Notes: a model not told the origin generated them from the sequence alone. A stretch of DNA of 64,000 nucleotides from Motiliproteus sp. MSK22-1 (GCF_001968815.1 NZ_MIEQ01000044.1:124001-188000), one strand, 5' to 3'; positions 8,608-18,502 are shown, numbered from the stretch's first letter. Translations and numbers: made by a program.

Positions 8608-9756
8608 ATGGCGCCCTCTATGTCACACAGCAAGATTCACACTACGATTGATTCCATTGGCAATCAGCGCTGGGAGCAGCTATGCGGAACAAAGGACTGC
8701 TTCCTCAACTATGATTACCTTGCAGCGCTGGAATCCAGTGGCTGTGTTGGAAATAACACCAATTGGCACCCTCACCACTTAGTGCTCTCAGAACAAAACG
8801 AGCCCGTTGCAGCTATGCCCATGTATCTGAAAAACGATTCTTACGGTGAGTTCGTTTTTGATTGGGGTTGGGCTCAGGCAGCTCAAAGTGCAGGAATTCC
8901 CTATTACCCGAAGCTGGTTTCATCTATTCCCTATACTCCGGTAACAGGTCCGCGAATGACCTCAGGCGATCCACACCTTTGCCGCCAATTACTGGAGGGA
9001 GTTGTGGCAACCGCAGAGACTACCGAGGCCTCATCCTGGCACTTGCTGTTTCCGAACAAAGAAACGGTTGACTCACTAATGTCTATCGCCGGAAACTTTC
9101 GATTGCTCACCCGAAACGACTGCCACTTTGTCTGGTTCAATCGTGATTACGCCAGCTTCGATGATTTTTTAGCCGGTATGAATTCTCGGAAAAGGAAAAG
9201 CATCCGGCGAGAACGGCGAAAAGTCGCTGAACAAGGCGTGATATTAAATCGTTATGCAGGGTCAGCGTTAAGCCCGCAGTTAATGATGCTGTTCTATGAG
9301 TTTTATCAAATTCCCTATCAACGTCGTGGCCGCAGCCCCTATCTGAATCTAGAGTTTTTTCAGCAACTGTTTGAAAGGATGCAGGACAGGCTAATGCTGG
9401 TCGTGGCGACTCGTGAACATCAACCCGTAGGAGCAGCCCTCTTTGTCTGTGGCGATAACAGCTTGTCCGGTCGCTGGTGGGGAGGATTACCAAGTATCGA
9501 TTGCCTTCATTTCGAGGCCTGTTATTACCAGGGGATTGAATACGCCATCGAAAAGGGCTTTTCTCGCTTTGATCCGGGTATTCAGGGTGAGCATAAACTG
9601 CTGAGAGGCTTTGAACCTGAGATAACTCATTCCCTTCACTGGATCAAAGATCCAAGACTATCAGACGCTGTTGAAAAATGGTTAGCCGAAGAACGTAAAC
9701 ATGTGGGCCTTTATCAGCAACAAGCAAGGCAGCATTTACCCTATAAACAACCCTGA
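8608..9756 (+). CDS. GNAT-fold acyltransferase of the COG3146/DUF482 type
   Basis: The protein resembles the COG3146 group of FemAB/GNAT-like N-acyltransferases, found widely in proteobacteria without a settled substrate. Supporting segments are NRKRKSIRRERRK in the middle, the FYQIPYQRRGRSPYLNLEFF region, and a C-terminal block (RWWGGLPSIDCLHFEACYYQGIEYAI, then FDPGIQGEHKLLRGFEP) that is highly conserved in this group. At 382 aa it has the usual length. The start is uncertain: ATG 8608 and ATG 8620 are both possible and neither has a strong ribosome-binding site. It stands alone between the nos genes and the opp operon. Confidence 0.82.
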   Translation: MAPSMSHSKIHTTIDSIGNQRWEQLCGTKDCFLNYDYLAALESSGCVGNNTNWHPHHLVLSEQNEPVAAMPMYLKNDSYGEFVFDWGWAQAAQSAGIPYYPKLVSSIPYTPVTGPRMTSGDPHLCRQLLEGVVATAETTEASSWHLLFPNKETVDSLMSIAGNFRLLTRNDCHFVWFNRDYASFDDFLAGMNSRKRKSIRRERRKVAEQGVILNRYAGSALSPQLMMLFYEFYQIPYQRRGRSPYLNLEFFQQLFERMQDRLMLVVATREHQPVGAALFVCGDNSLSGRWWGGLPSIDCLHFEACYYQGIEYAIEKGFSRFDPGIQGEHKLLRGFEPEITHSLHWIKDPRLSDAVEKWLAEERKHVGLYQQQARQHLPYKQP

Positions 9757-9982
9757 GACCACTTCATTAAAGATATTACCAGGTCGCTACTGTCCCGCTT
9801 CCCAGCAGGCAATCGAAACAAGGAAAATAATCATATTAAAATCAATCAATTATAACACTTCGTCGATAAGACCCTGATGCTCATTGAAAATGAGTATAGG
9901 GGGTATGTTGCATTTCGATTGCGCAAATAATGATCGTAAATTTAGACTGCGTTTGAAATTATCAACAGACGGAATCTGAATC
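9757..9982. other. Intergenic region before oppA
   Basis: This stretch is AT-rich and probably contains the oppA promoter. A small inverted repeat, CTCATT (9880-9885) with AATGAG (9889-9894), lies about 90 bp before the oppA start and could be an operator half-site or a short hairpin. No gene was seen. Confidence 0.35.
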
Positions 9983-11578
9983 ATGACAAAAAAAATAAAA
10001 CACCCAACATGGAGAAAGGCGCTGACAGCTGTTTCAGCCGCCTGCCTGATGGGTATAGCCGCCCATAGCACCGCAGATACATTGCACCGCGGTATTGGCG
10101 GAGAACCGGGTACATTAGACCCTAACCTGGTCTCAGGTAACTGGGAGGACATGGTCGTTGGCGATCTGTTTATGGGTCTGGTGACGGAAGGTGCCGACGG
10201 TATCAATATCCCCGGCGCTGCTGAAAGCTGGTCCCTCAGCGAAGATGGCAAGGTCTATACCTTTAAACTACGCAAACAAGCCAAGTGGTCTGACGGCAAG
10301 CCGGTAACTGCCGCAGATTTCGTCTTTGGTATACAGAGAATTCTGGACCCCAAAACTGCAGCTAAATACGCTTATATCCTTTACCCCATCGCCAACGCCG
10401 AAGCCTTGAATAAGGGCACTATGAGCGGTATGGATAATCTCGGTGTTAAAGCGCTGGATGATTACACCCTGGAAATGACGCTAAAAGCTCCAACACCGTA
10501 CTTTATCGAACAGCTAAACCACTACACCAGCTTCCCACTGCCTAAGCATGTGGTTGAAAAGTACGGCAGCGACTGGGTAAAACCAGGAAAGATGGTATCC
10601 AACGGTGCTTATAAGCTAACCGAATGGTTACCTCAAACTCATATTAAAGCTGATAAAAATGAGTACTTCTTTGATGCCAGGAACGTATCTATAGATACAG
10701 TTCAATATTATCCAACAGAGGACCGTCCTGCAGCGCTGAAGCGCTTTCGTGCCGGAGAACTGGACGTAAACTATGAGTTCCCGATCGACCAGTACAAGTG
10801 GTTGAAGGAGAACATGAAGGATCAGGCGATTGTCGCCCCTCAACTGGGTACCTATTATTATCCAATAAACACCCGAGATGAAAAGTTTAAGGACGTTCGC
10901 ATTCGTAAGGCATTGTCCATGGCTATTAATCGGGAAGTCATTACCGACAAGGTATTGAAGACCGGAGAAGTACCAGCCTACAGCTTTGTACCTCCAGGTG
11001 TCGGACGCTATCAGATCCAGGAAGCTGATTTTAAAGCCCTGTCTCAGAAAGATCGCCTTAAAGAAGCTCGCAAACTGATGGAAGCAGCCGGCTTCAGTAA
11101 GTCAAATCCTCTGACCCTTCAGCTGCGTTACAATACTCACGATGCGCACAAGAAGATTGCTGTAGCTGTAGCTGCCATGTGGAAACAGATCCATGTAAAG
11201 GCAGAGCTGTTTAACTCCGAAGTCGCTGTTCATTACGCAGACCTTAAAGAAGGTAACTTTGAAATTGCCCGCGCAGGTTGGTTGGGAGACTATCCGGATG
11301 CGCAGAACTTTCTGAGTCTGCTGGAAGCGACCCCTAACAACTACGGTGGCTACCGTAACGATGAATTTCAAAAACTGATGGATCAGGCCGCAGTCACTCT
11401 GGATGGCGACGCACGTCTGAAGCTCATGCAAAAAGCCGAGCGTATTGCCATGGATGAGTACGCCACTATTCCGATCTACTACTACGTGTCAACCAATCTG
11501 GTCGCGAACCATGTGAAGGGCTGGCAGCCAAACGTCATTGATGTTCATCGCACTCGCTGGATGTCATTAGAACGCTAA
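9983..11578 (+). CDS. oppA: OppA, periplasmic oligopeptide-binding protein
   Basis: This is the substrate-binding protein of a peptide ABC importer, SBP family 5. The signal peptide (WRKALTAVSAACLMGIAAHSTA, ending near residue 31) is followed by LHRGIGGEPGTLDPN, the family N-terminal signature. SEDGKVYTFKLRKQAKWSDGKPVTAADFVFG (about 85-115) is the conserved OppA/DppA motif. Length is 531 aa. It heads oppB-oppC-oppDF; strong hairpins in the 215-bp gap to oppB likely keep the binding protein more abundant than the membrane subunits. OppA rather than DppA is suggested by the overall sequence style but not proven. Confidence 0.92.
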   Translation: MTKKIKHPTWRKALTAVSAACLMGIAAHSTADTLHRGIGGEPGTLDPNLVSGNWEDMVVGDLFMGLVTEGADGINIPGAAESWSLSEDGKVYTFKLRKQAKWSDGKPVTAADFVFGIQRILDPKTAAKYAYILYPIANAEALNKGTMSGMDNLGVKALDDYTLEMTLKAPTPYFIEQLNHYTSFPLPKHVVEKYGSDWVKPGKMVSNGAYKLTEWLPQTHIKADKNEYFFDARNVSIDTVQYYPTEDRPAALKRFRAGELDVNYEFPIDQYKWLKENMKDQAIVAPQLGTYYYPINTRDEKFKDVRIRKALSMAINREVITDKVLKTGEVPAYSFVPPGVGRYQIQEADFKALSQKDRLKEARKLMEAAGFSKSNPLTLQLRYNTHDAHKKIAVAVAAMWKQIHVKAELFNSEVAVHYADLKEGNFEIARAGWLGDYPDAQNFLSLLEATPNNYGGYRNDEFQKLMDQAAVTLDGDARLKLMQKAERIAMDEYATIPIYYYVSTNLVANHVKGWQPNVIDVHRTRWMSLER

Positions 11579-11621
11579 TCTGCAATTAATTAACAGACTA
11601 ACCATACCACCACTATGGTGA

Positions 11622-11691
11622 ACCGGTGGAGCAACTCTGGCTCCACCGGTAATGGTTGATTCTTGCATATCTACGCCTGGTCAAACCAGGC
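11622..11691 (+). terminator. Two hairpins between oppA and oppB
   Basis: A perfect 11-bp stem is formed by ACCGGTGGAGC (11622-11632) and GCTCCACCGGT (11640-11650). A second hairpin is GCCTGGT (11675-11681) with ACCAGGC (11685-11691). Neither is followed by a long U-tract. Such structures commonly protect or partially terminate binding-protein mRNA in ABC operons. Confidence 0.55.
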
Positions 11692-11793
11692 TATCTGTTG
11701 AAACAGGGATTCCAGCCATGAATTCTGGTCTTGGGTGGATTTTAGGATCTTGATCCGTGGCGACAAGTAGTTTCGACCGATGAGGACAGCACC

Positions 11794-12720
11794 ATGTTTC
11801 CGTACATTATTAAGCGTCTACTGCAATCAATTCCGACCCTGTTGATTGTTATCACGCTATCATTTTTTTTAATGCGTTTGGCTCCCGGCGGCCCCTTCGA
11901 TGGAGAACGTAAATTACCGCCTGAAATCGAGGCGAATCTATTGGCTGCCTATAATATGGACCAGCCCTTGTTTATGCAGTTTGTAGACTATCTGGGGGGT
12001 ATTGCCCAGGGTGATTTCGGACCCTCTTTCAAATATAAAGACTTCAGTGTATCTGACCTGATCTGGTCAGGTTTTCCCGTTAGCCTTGAACTGGGTATGT
12101 GGGCAATGTTGCTGGCCGTGATATTGGGAGTACTGATTGGCTGCTATGCTGCCCTCCATCAAAATACTCGTTGGGATTATCTGATGATGGGTGGAGCCAT
12201 GGCGGGTATCGCAATCCCCAATTTTGTCATGGCCCCGATATTAACGTTGGTTTTTGGCGTGTATTTAAGCTGGCTTCCGGTCGGGGGCTGGAATGATGGC
12301 GCCCTATCAAACAAAGTCCTGCCGATTCTGGCCTTAGCCTTACCCCAAATTGCCTATATTGCCCGAATGACACGCGGCAGCATGATTGAAGTATTAGGGT
12401 CCCATTTTATTCGTACCGCTAAAGCCAAGGGACTTACTGCAACCAAAGTCATACAAAAACACGCTCTCAAAGCCGCCTTGCTCCCCGTCGTATCCTACCT
12501 GGGCCCTGCAACGGCAGGAATAATTACCGGCTCTGTTGTTATCGAACAGATCTTTGGCATTCCCGGCATTGGTCGCTATTTTGTTCAAGCTGCGCTGAAT
12601 CGCGACTATACCCTGGTCATGGGGACCGTTGTTTTCTATGGTGGCCTGATCATCCTTTTCAATCTGGTGGTGGACATAATCTACGGCCTGCTTGATCCAC
12701 AAATTCGTTACGAGAACTGA
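11794..12720 (+). CDS. oppB: OppB, peptide ABC transporter permease
   Basis: This 308-residue inner-membrane permease belongs to the BPD_transp_1 family of peptide importers. It starts with MFPYIIKRLLQSIPTLLIVI, a typical OppB/DppB N-terminus, and has about six membrane segments. The EAA-type cytoplasmic loop reads FIRTAKAKGLTATKVIQKHALKAALLP, which contacts the ATPase. SVVIEQIFGIPGIGRYFVQA near the C-terminus is diagnostic of the family. GAGGACAG precedes the ATG. oppC follows 8 bp after the stop. Confidence 0.94.
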   Translation: MFPYIIKRLLQSIPTLLIVITLSFFLMRLAPGGPFDGERKLPPEIEANLLAAYNMDQPLFMQFVDYLGGIAQGDFGPSFKYKDFSVSDLIWSGFPVSLELGMWAMLLAVILGVLIGCYAALHQNTRWDYLMMGGAMAGIAIPNFVMAPILTLVFGVYLSWLPVGGWNDGALSNKVLPILALALPQIAYIARMTRGSMIEVLGSHFIRTAKAKGLTATKVIQKHALKAALLPVVSYLGPATAGIITGSVVIEQIFGIPGIGRYFVQAALNRDYTLVMGTVVFYGGLIILFNLVVDIIYGLLDPQIRYEN

Positions 12721-12728
12721 GGAGGAAT

Positions 12729-13643
12729 ATGACGATGACTAATTCAGCTTCAGACGCAGTAACCAGCTCCAACCCGGCATCGCTCCCTGTGGTAAAAGGT
12801 GAGAGCCTGATGCAGGATGCCTGGAGACGATTGCTTCAGAATCGTGCCACAATGATCAGTCTGATGATTCTGGCAATTATTGTGCTGTTATCCTATCTGG
12901 GCCCCCTGTTAATCAGCGCAGATGTAGACGAAATATACTGGGATTACATGGGGGTTGGTCCAACTCTCGAAGAGAGTCTCTGGTTTGGTACTGACTATAA
13001 CGGTCGTGACCTGTTTGTGAGAACGCTTTACGGTGGGCAGATTTCTCTCAGTGTTGCACTGGTGGCAACTGCCGTCAGTCTGATTATTGGTGTCGCTTAT
13101 GGCGCTATTTCCGGTTATGTCGGCGGTCGAACAGACAACCTGATGATGCGTTTGGTCGATATTCTCTATTCCCTCCCCTTTATGTTCCTTGTCATTCTTA
13201 TGATGGTCGTATTTGGACGCAGCATCTTTCTGATCTATATCGCAATTGGCGCGGTGGAGTGGCTGGATATGGCCCGAATTGTTCGCGGTCAGACCTTGGC
13301 ACTGAAACGACGAGAGTTTGTCGATGCTGCTCATGCCCTTGGAGTCTCTGACAAAATGATCGTAATTCGGCATATCATCCCCAACGCGATTGGTCCGGTG
13401 ATTGTGTATGTCACTCTGACGGTACCCAAGGTCATATTACTGGAAAGTTTTTTATCCTTTCTGGGCCTGGGTGTACAGGAGCCGATGACCAGTTGGGGAG
13501 TACTGATCAGTGAAGGTACCGGAAATATGGAAAGCGCTCCCTGGATGCTGATATTTCCAGCTGCATTCCTGGCGGTAACACTGTTCTGTCTTAACTTTAT
13601 CGGCGACGGTCTGCGTGACGCGCTGGACCCAAAAACCCGCTAA
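12729..13643 (+). CDS. oppC: OppC, peptide ABC transporter permease
   Basis: This is the second membrane subunit of the peptide importer, with the OppC N-terminal domain (residues about 25-75) followed by the BPD_transp_1 domain. The EAA loop reads EFVDAAHALGVSDKMIVIRHIIPNAIGPV, and ESFLSFLGLGVQEPMTSWGVLI is the family signature. A very good GAGGAGG ribosome-binding site precedes ATG 12729. Length of 304 aa is normal. It forms a heterodimer with OppB. Confidence 0.94.
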   Translation: MTMTNSASDAVTSSNPASLPVVKGESLMQDAWRRLLQNRATMISLMILAIIVLLSYLGPLLISADVDEIYWDYMGVGPTLEESLWFGTDYNGRDLFVRTLYGGQISLSVALVATAVSLIIGVAYGAISGYVGGRTDNLMMRLVDILYSLPFMFLVILMMVVFGRSIFLIYIAIGAVEWLDMARIVRGQTLALKRREFVDAAHALGVSDKMIVIRHIIPNAIGPVIVYVTLTVPKVILLESFLSFLGLGVQEPMTSWGVLISEGTGNMESAPWMLIFPAAFLAVTLFCLNFIGDGLRDALDPKTR

Positions 13644-13656
13644 CAAGGAAGCCACT

Positions 13657-15345
13657 ATGTCAACGCAACCCTTTGTTATTGAGCAATCTTCGGCGGTTAA
13701 ACAGAATCATCAGAGTCAACAGCCTATTCTGGAAGTCGATAACCTGCACGTGGATTTCAACCTTCATACGGGAACAGTAAGCGCCGTCAAAGGCGTCTCC
13801 TTCAATCTCCATAAAGGTGAAACCCTGGCGCTTGTAGGAGAATCCGGTTCAGGAAAATCTGTAACCTCGATGTCCATATTGCAGTTATTGCCGAATCTGG
13901 TCAGTCACCCCAAAGGACAAATCCGCTACGACGGATTAGATCTGCTCCGAGCAGAAGAAAAGCAACTCTGTCGCGTCCGCGGGGATAGGATTGCAATGGT
14001 TTTTCAGGAACCAATGACTTCACTTAATCCACTGCAAACGATCGAGATGCAGGTTGCTGAAGTGCTTATAGAGCACAAGGCAATGACTAAACAGCAAGCC
14101 CAACCTCGTGTTCTGGAACTGTTTGAACTGGTGGGAATCCCCAATCCAAAGGCGCGATTGAAGGCCTACCCTCATGAGCTGTCAGGAGGACAGCGTCAAC
14201 GGGTAATGATAGCAATGGCGCTGGCCTGTGAGCCGGATATCCTCATAGCAGATGAACCAACAACAGCCCTGGACGTTACAATTCAAGCCCAGATAATGGA
14301 ACTGCTGAAGGATCTGCAGGATCGTTTTGGCATGGCTATTTTATTTATCACCCACGATCTCGGAGTAGTGCATCATTTTGCCGATAGAGTGTGCGTGATG
14401 CGCTACGGTGAAATTGTTGAACAGGGAATTACCACCCAGGTATTCAATGACCCTAAGCATCCCTATACTCGCGAACTGCTTGATTCTGAACCTAAAGGAA
14501 AAAAATCTGCCGTTTCGCCCTCCTCGCCGATCCTGTTGGAAGCAAAAGACATTAGGGTGGAGTTCCCTATCCGTACTGGTTTCTTCAGCCGTATTACCGA
14601 CAGTGTCAAGGCCGTTAACAATATCAGCCTGAAATTACGGGAAGGTCAGACGCTTGGCATTGTCGGGGAGTCTGGATCGGGTAAATCGACTCTCGGAAAG
14701 GCGCTGCTTAGACTGATAAGCAGCGAAGGAAAAATTCAGTTTGAAGATGAAGCTATTGACGTCAAGGACATGCTGGAGATGCGTCCTTTACGCCGTCGCA
14801 TGCAGGTCGTTTTTCAGGATCCCTTTGGCTCACTGTCACCGAGAATGACGGTAGCGGAGGTCATTGCGGAAGGTCTTAAGGTTCACGAGCCCTTATTCAA
14901 TGCCCGGCAACGGGATCAAGCGGTCTGTCAGTCATTGGAGGAAGTGGACTTGGATCCAGCGCTTAGAAACCGTTATCCCCACGAGTTTTCAGGCGGGCAA
15001 AGGCAGCGAATTGCTATTGCCAGAGCCATGGTTTTAAAACCCAAATTTCTTTTACTGGATGAACCAACATCAGCCCTTGACCGGTCAGTGCAGGTAAAAG
15101 TGGTTGAACTGCTGAGAGACCTTCAGAAAAAACATGCCCTGACCTACCTGTTTATCAGCCATGACCTGGCGGTAGTAAAGGCCTTGTCCGATGAAGTGAT
15201 TGTGATGCAAAACGGCAATGTCGTTGAACAGGGATCTGCTGAGCAGATTTTCCAGAACCCCAAGGAAATCTATACTCAACAACTGTTGGCAGCCGCTTTT
15301 GATCTTGAATTGGTCGAAGAGCAGCCCCAGCTGGCCTGCGTCTAA
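13657..15345 (+). CDS. OppDF, fused double ATPase of the peptide importer
   Basis: The protein carries two complete ABC ATPase domains in one 562-aa chain, replacing separate OppD and OppF. The first half has GESGSGKS, LSGGQRQRVMIAMAL and ILIADEPTTALD; the second half has GESGSGKST, FSGGQRQRIAIARAM and [11 protein letters not shown]. Fused ATPases of this type (YejF/GsiA-like) are common in proteobacteria. An upstream in-frame ATG at 13615 overlaps oppC, but ATG 13657 has AAGGA correctly spaced and avoids that overlap. A linker at about residues 270-300 joins the halves. Confidence 0.94.
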   Translation: MSTQPFVIEQSSAVKQNHQSQQPILEVDNLHVDFNLHTGTVSAVKGVSFNLHKGETLALVGESGSGKSVTSMSILQLLPNLVSHPKGQIRYDGLDLLRAEEKQLCRVRGDRIAMVFQEPMTSLNPLQTIEMQVAEVLIEHKAMTKQQAQPRVLELFELVGIPNPKARLKAYPHELSGGQRQRVMIAMALACEPDILIADEPTTALDVTIQAQIMELLKDLQDRFGMAILFITHDLGVVHHFADRVCVMRYGEIVEQGITTQVFNDPKHPYTRELLDSEPKGKKSAVSPSSPILLEAKDIRVEFPIRTGFFSRITDSVKAVNNISLKLREGQTLGIVGESGSGKSTLGKALLRLISSEGKIQFEDEAIDVKDMLEMRPLRRRMQVVFQDPFGSLSPRMTVAEVIAEGLKVHEPLFNARQRDQAVCQSLEEVDLDPALRNRYPHEFSGGQRQRIAIARAMVLKPKFLLLDEPTSALDRSVQVKVVELLRDLQKKHALTYLFISHDLAVVKALSDEVIVMQNGNVVEQGSAEQIFQNPKEIYTQQLLAAAFDLELVEEQPQLACV

Positions 15346-15395
15346 ATAACCCAGGACAACTAAAATAATCTTGTAAAACAAGGCTTAAAAATCTG

Positions 15396-15435
15396 GCATC
15401 ATCGGTGAAAAGCGGCCCCTAGTCACCGGTGATGC
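15396..15435 (+). terminator. Hairpin after oppDF, within the 350-bp gap before the symporter
   Basis: GCATCATCGGTGA (15396-15408) pairs with TCACCGGTGATGC (15423-15435) over 13 bp with one G-U pair. A second hairpin, GCCTGGATA (15548-15556) with TATCC-T-CCAGGC (15562-15573), lies further on and is followed by an AT-rich stretch. Together they probably separate the opp operon from the next gene. No glycine riboswitch core was recognised in this gap, and no gene was seen. Confidence 0.55.
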
Positions 15436-15696
15436 TAATTGATGCTACTCGTATCCCTTATTGGAACTAATCATATCGCCGACTGATCCTAAGGATAGTG
15501 CTACCTGGCGCTCCTCTTGATGCGGGTTGTTCCAAACCAGTTATTCTGCCTGGATAGATCTTATCCTCCAGGCGTATTTATTAAACTTTCCACCCATTTC
15601 CGTAAATTATTTTTCAACAGCCTCTATATAATTTCTGCAATTTTTTCCATAGAGCACCTGATGTTCGGGTGGTTTTTATTTCAGGGAGTCTTGTAG

Positions 15697-17238
15697 ATGC
15701 AACACTTTGTCGACTTTATGAACGGCATAATTTGGAGCCCGGCACTGATCTATCTTTGCCTCGGCGCTGGCCTTTTTTATTCCATTCTTACTCGCTTCGT
15801 TCAGGTAAGGCAGTTCAATGAAATGTGCCGTCTGCTGTTTTCCGGCAAAAGCTCCGACAAGGGTATCTCTTCCTTTCAGGCATTAGCAGTATCTTTATCT
15901 GGTCGCGTGGGTACGGGCAATATTGCTGGTGTTGCCGCGGCTATAGGCTTTGGTGGTCCCGGCGCGGTTTTCTGGATGTGGGTTGTCGCTTTTCTTGGCG
16001 CGGCCACAGCGTATACAGAATCAACCCTTGCCCAGATTTACAAAGAGGAAGATGAAGGGCAATACCGTGGCGGTCCTGCATATTACATTGAAAAAGCAAT
16101 GGGACAGAAGTGGTATGCCTGGATCTTCGCAATCTCGACGATCGTTGCATGCGGCCTGCTGCTTCCAGGCGTTCAGTCCAACAGCATCGGTAACGCGGTT
16201 GAAGCAGCTTTTGGCTCCGGGCAGACAATTGATACAGCCATGGGATCACTGAGCTTCGCTAAAGTAATAACAGGAACCGTTGTCGTTCTGGTGCTGGGCT
16301 TTATTATTTTCGGTGGTGTCAAACGCATCGCCAAGTTCACAGAAATCGTAGTCCCTTTTATGGCTTTGGCTTATATCATTATCGCCTGCGTTATCATCCT
16401 GCTGAACATTGATATGCTGCCTGATATTTTTTCAATGATCATCAGCGACGCTTTCACCCCCATGGCTGGATTTGGTGCAGCTATCGGCTGGGGTGTGAAG
16501 CGAGGCGTCTATTCCAACGAAGCTGGTCAGGGTAGCGGACCTCACGCAGCAGCTGCGGCCGCGGTTCAGCACCCTGCCCAGCAGGGATTAGTGCAAGCGT
16601 TTTCTATTTATATCGATACACTGTTTGTTTGCTCAGCCACTGCATTTATGATTCTGATCACCGGTGCTTATAATGTCCACGGAGGTGAAGGAACCTTTAT
16701 TGTTCAAAATCTGTCTACCAGCATCGCCGCCAACGGCCCTGTCTTCACCCAGATGGCAATCGAAAACAGCCTGCCTGGTGTTGGCAAGCCCTTTGTTGCA
16801 ATCGCGCTGTTCTTCTTCTCCTTTACCACTATTCTGGCCTATTACTATATCGCAGAAACCAATGTCGCTTACATCAGACGCACTTTGAAGATCCCCGGAC
16901 TTATTTTCGCACTGAAAGTGACTATCATGATTTCCACCTTCTACGGCGCAGTTAAAACAGCTAACTTAGCCTGGGGTATGGGCGATGTCGGTGTAGGTTT
17001 GATGGCCTGGTTAAATATCATCGGAATCCTGATCATTTTCTTTATGGCTAAACCAGCACTGAAAGCGCTGAAAGATTACGAAGCCCAACAGAAAGCTGGT
17101 GTCACCGAATACACCTTTGATCCTGAAAAACTAGGGATTGAAAACGCCGATTACTGGAGTAATAAGAAGCCAAAAACCAAGGCATCTGCACCAGAAGCTC
17201 CAACAGATGTTAAGGACGGAGAGACCCGTACTGCTTAA
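15697..17238 (+). CDS. AGCS-family sodium:alanine/glycine symporter (first copy)
   Basis: This integral membrane carrier belongs to the AGCS (alanine or glycine:cation symporter) family, which imports small neutral amino acids with Na+ or H+. FQALAVSLSGRVGTGNIAGVAAAIGFGGPGAVFWMW (about residues 60-98) is the family signature, and GVKRGVYSNEAGQGSGPHAAAAA is the second conserved block. About 10-11 membrane segments are visible. The 513-aa chain has a polar lysine-rich C-terminal tail longer than in the second copy at 35843. GGGAG sits 8 nt before ATG. It has its own gap on both sides, so it is likely monocistronic. Confidence 0.92.
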   Translation: MQHFVDFMNGIIWSPALIYLCLGAGLFYSILTRFVQVRQFNEMCRLLFSGKSSDKGISSFQALAVSLSGRVGTGNIAGVAAAIGFGGPGAVFWMWVVAFLGAATAYTESTLAQIYKEEDEGQYRGGPAYYIEKAMGQKWYAWIFAISTIVACGLLLPGVQSNSIGNAVEAAFGSGQTIDTAMGSLSFAKVITGTVVVLVLGFIIFGGVKRIAKFTEIVVPFMALAYIIIACVIILLNIDMLPDIFSMIISDAFTPMAGFGAAIGWGVKRGVYSNEAGQGSGPHAAAAAAVQHPAQQGLVQAFSIYIDTLFVCSATAFMILITGAYNVHGGEGTFIVQNLSTSIAANGPVFTQMAIENSLPGVGKPFVAIALFFFSFTTILAYYYIAETNVAYIRRTLKIPGLIFALKVTIMISTFYGAVKTANLAWGMGDVGVGLMAWLNIIGILIIFFMAKPALKALKDYEAQQKAGVTEYTFDPEKLGIENADYWSNKKPKTKASAPEAPTDVKDGETRTA

Positions 17239-17246
17239 GCTTAATT

Positions 17247-17271
17247 AACGCGGGTACTTGCTACCAGCGTT
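17247..17271 (+). terminator. Hairpin after the first AGCS symporter gene
   Basis: AACGC-G-GGTA (17247-17256) pairs with TACC-A-GCGTT (17262-17271) across a cttgc loop with one mismatch. There is no U-tract; it sits between convergent genes. Confidence 0.4.
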
Positions 17272-17361
17272 GCAAGGCTATCGACAGTGCCCACTGGCAT
17301 TCAGCCACAAAGCGCTGACGGTAGCCTTCAGTATCAGATTATGCTTCGCTATTTTCACAAA

Positions 17362-18393
17362 CTAACGCTTTGAGTGTTTGTTCCGATACATGTTTTTGTC
17401 GGCAATACCAATCAATTGATCAATATCCATGGCATCGTCAGGGTATATGGCATACCCCACCGAAAAACTCAGATGGACAGGCAAGCCGTCAAACTCGAAA
17501 TCACAGCAGTTTTGCTTAAGTTTATTAACAACTGACGTTATCGCCTTTTTATCCGCGGTTTCAGGAAGTGTTAACAGAAACTCATCACCACCAATCCTGG
17601 CAATAGCAGAAGACGCCCTTAAAACACGGCGCAGCTTGTTGGAAAACTCAACCAGCACCTTGTCACCAAAGTTATGGCCAAAGGTATCATTCAGCGGCTT
17701 AAAACCATCAAGATCCAAATAGACAAAAGGTACTTTCTCTCCCTTCCGATTGGCTAACGACAGTTGAGTCGCGGCAATTTCTTTAAAGCCACGTCGATTA
17801 CTTAGCTTGGTTAACGAATCCTGGTGAGACATCGACATATAGTGCAGTCGGTCAACAGTAATCGACACAACATCACAAATTACGTCGAAATAGGCGATCT
17901 CATCTGCCGACATGGGCCGAACGCCCATTTGTTCAAAAGATCCAGTCCCCAGCCTGCCTAGCTTTTTGCCGTCCAGGCTAAGCAACCTTCCAATCATGGT
18001 TACCACACCAACCGCTTTGACTTTTTCTTTGTCTGTTCGAGGATCAATACGTGCATCTGCACAATACACCGGCTTTTCACTGGAAAAGATTTCAGTCAGC
18101 CAGGCATCACCGGCAATTTCCACGATAGAGTGTTGCTGCTCTACAATATTCTTAGCCGATCCACTCACGCTGATAAGCTCAAAGATAGATCTGTCATCCC
18201 CCCGGTAAAGGTAGGCCCAGACGTCATCAAAACCGAGCGTTAAACGAATTTCTTCACGGACGATATCCAGCATTTCAGGGAGACTGCCTGCACTGTGTAA
18301 TTGCTTGATCAGGCGACCACAGGAACTCATTAACTCTGAAGGTTGTTCAACTATTGCTAGTTCAGTCACAGACGGTCCTCTCACGCACATCAT
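17362..18393 (-). CDS. GAF-GGDEF diguanylate cyclase
   Basis: A cytoplasmic signalling protein that should make cyclic di-GMP from two GTP. The N-terminal half (about residues 20-170) looks like a GAF-type sensor; no membrane segment is visible. The C-terminal half begins with DSLTKLSNRRGF and contains the intact active site RIGGDEF, so it is likely catalytic. The product-inhibition I-site (RxxD five residues upstream of GGDEF) reads RASS here, so the aspartate is missing and feedback inhibition may be absent. The start at 18393 has no convincing ribosome-binding site. The next gene on this strand encodes an HD-GYP c-di-GMP phosphodiesterase, giving an opposed pair. Confidence 0.9.
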   Translation of the reverse strand: MMCVRGPSVTELAIVEQPSELMSSCGRLIKQLHSAGSLPEMLDIVREEIRLTLGFDDVWAYLYRGDDRSIFELISVSGSAKNIVEQQHSIVEIAGDAWLTEIFSSEKPVYCADARIDPRTDKEKVKAVGVVTMIGRLLSLDGKKLGRLGTGSFEQMGVRPMSADEIAYFDVICDVVSITVDRLHYMSMSHQDSLTKLSNRRGFKEIAATQLSLANRKGEKVPFVYLDLDGFKPLNDTFGHNFGDKVLVEFSNKLRRVLRASSAIARIGGDEFLLTLPETADKKAITSVVNKLKQNCCDFEFDGLPVHLSFSVGYAIYPDDAMDIDQLIGIADKNMYRNKHSKR

Positions 18394-18502
18394 GAACCAG
18401 CTACGGCAGATTTCTTTTCAAGCAACTCGTATTAGCGACGCGCAATGTAATACAAGGCGATTGATCCAGTCCCGTAACATGAAAATGATAAAGGCATATT
18501 AA

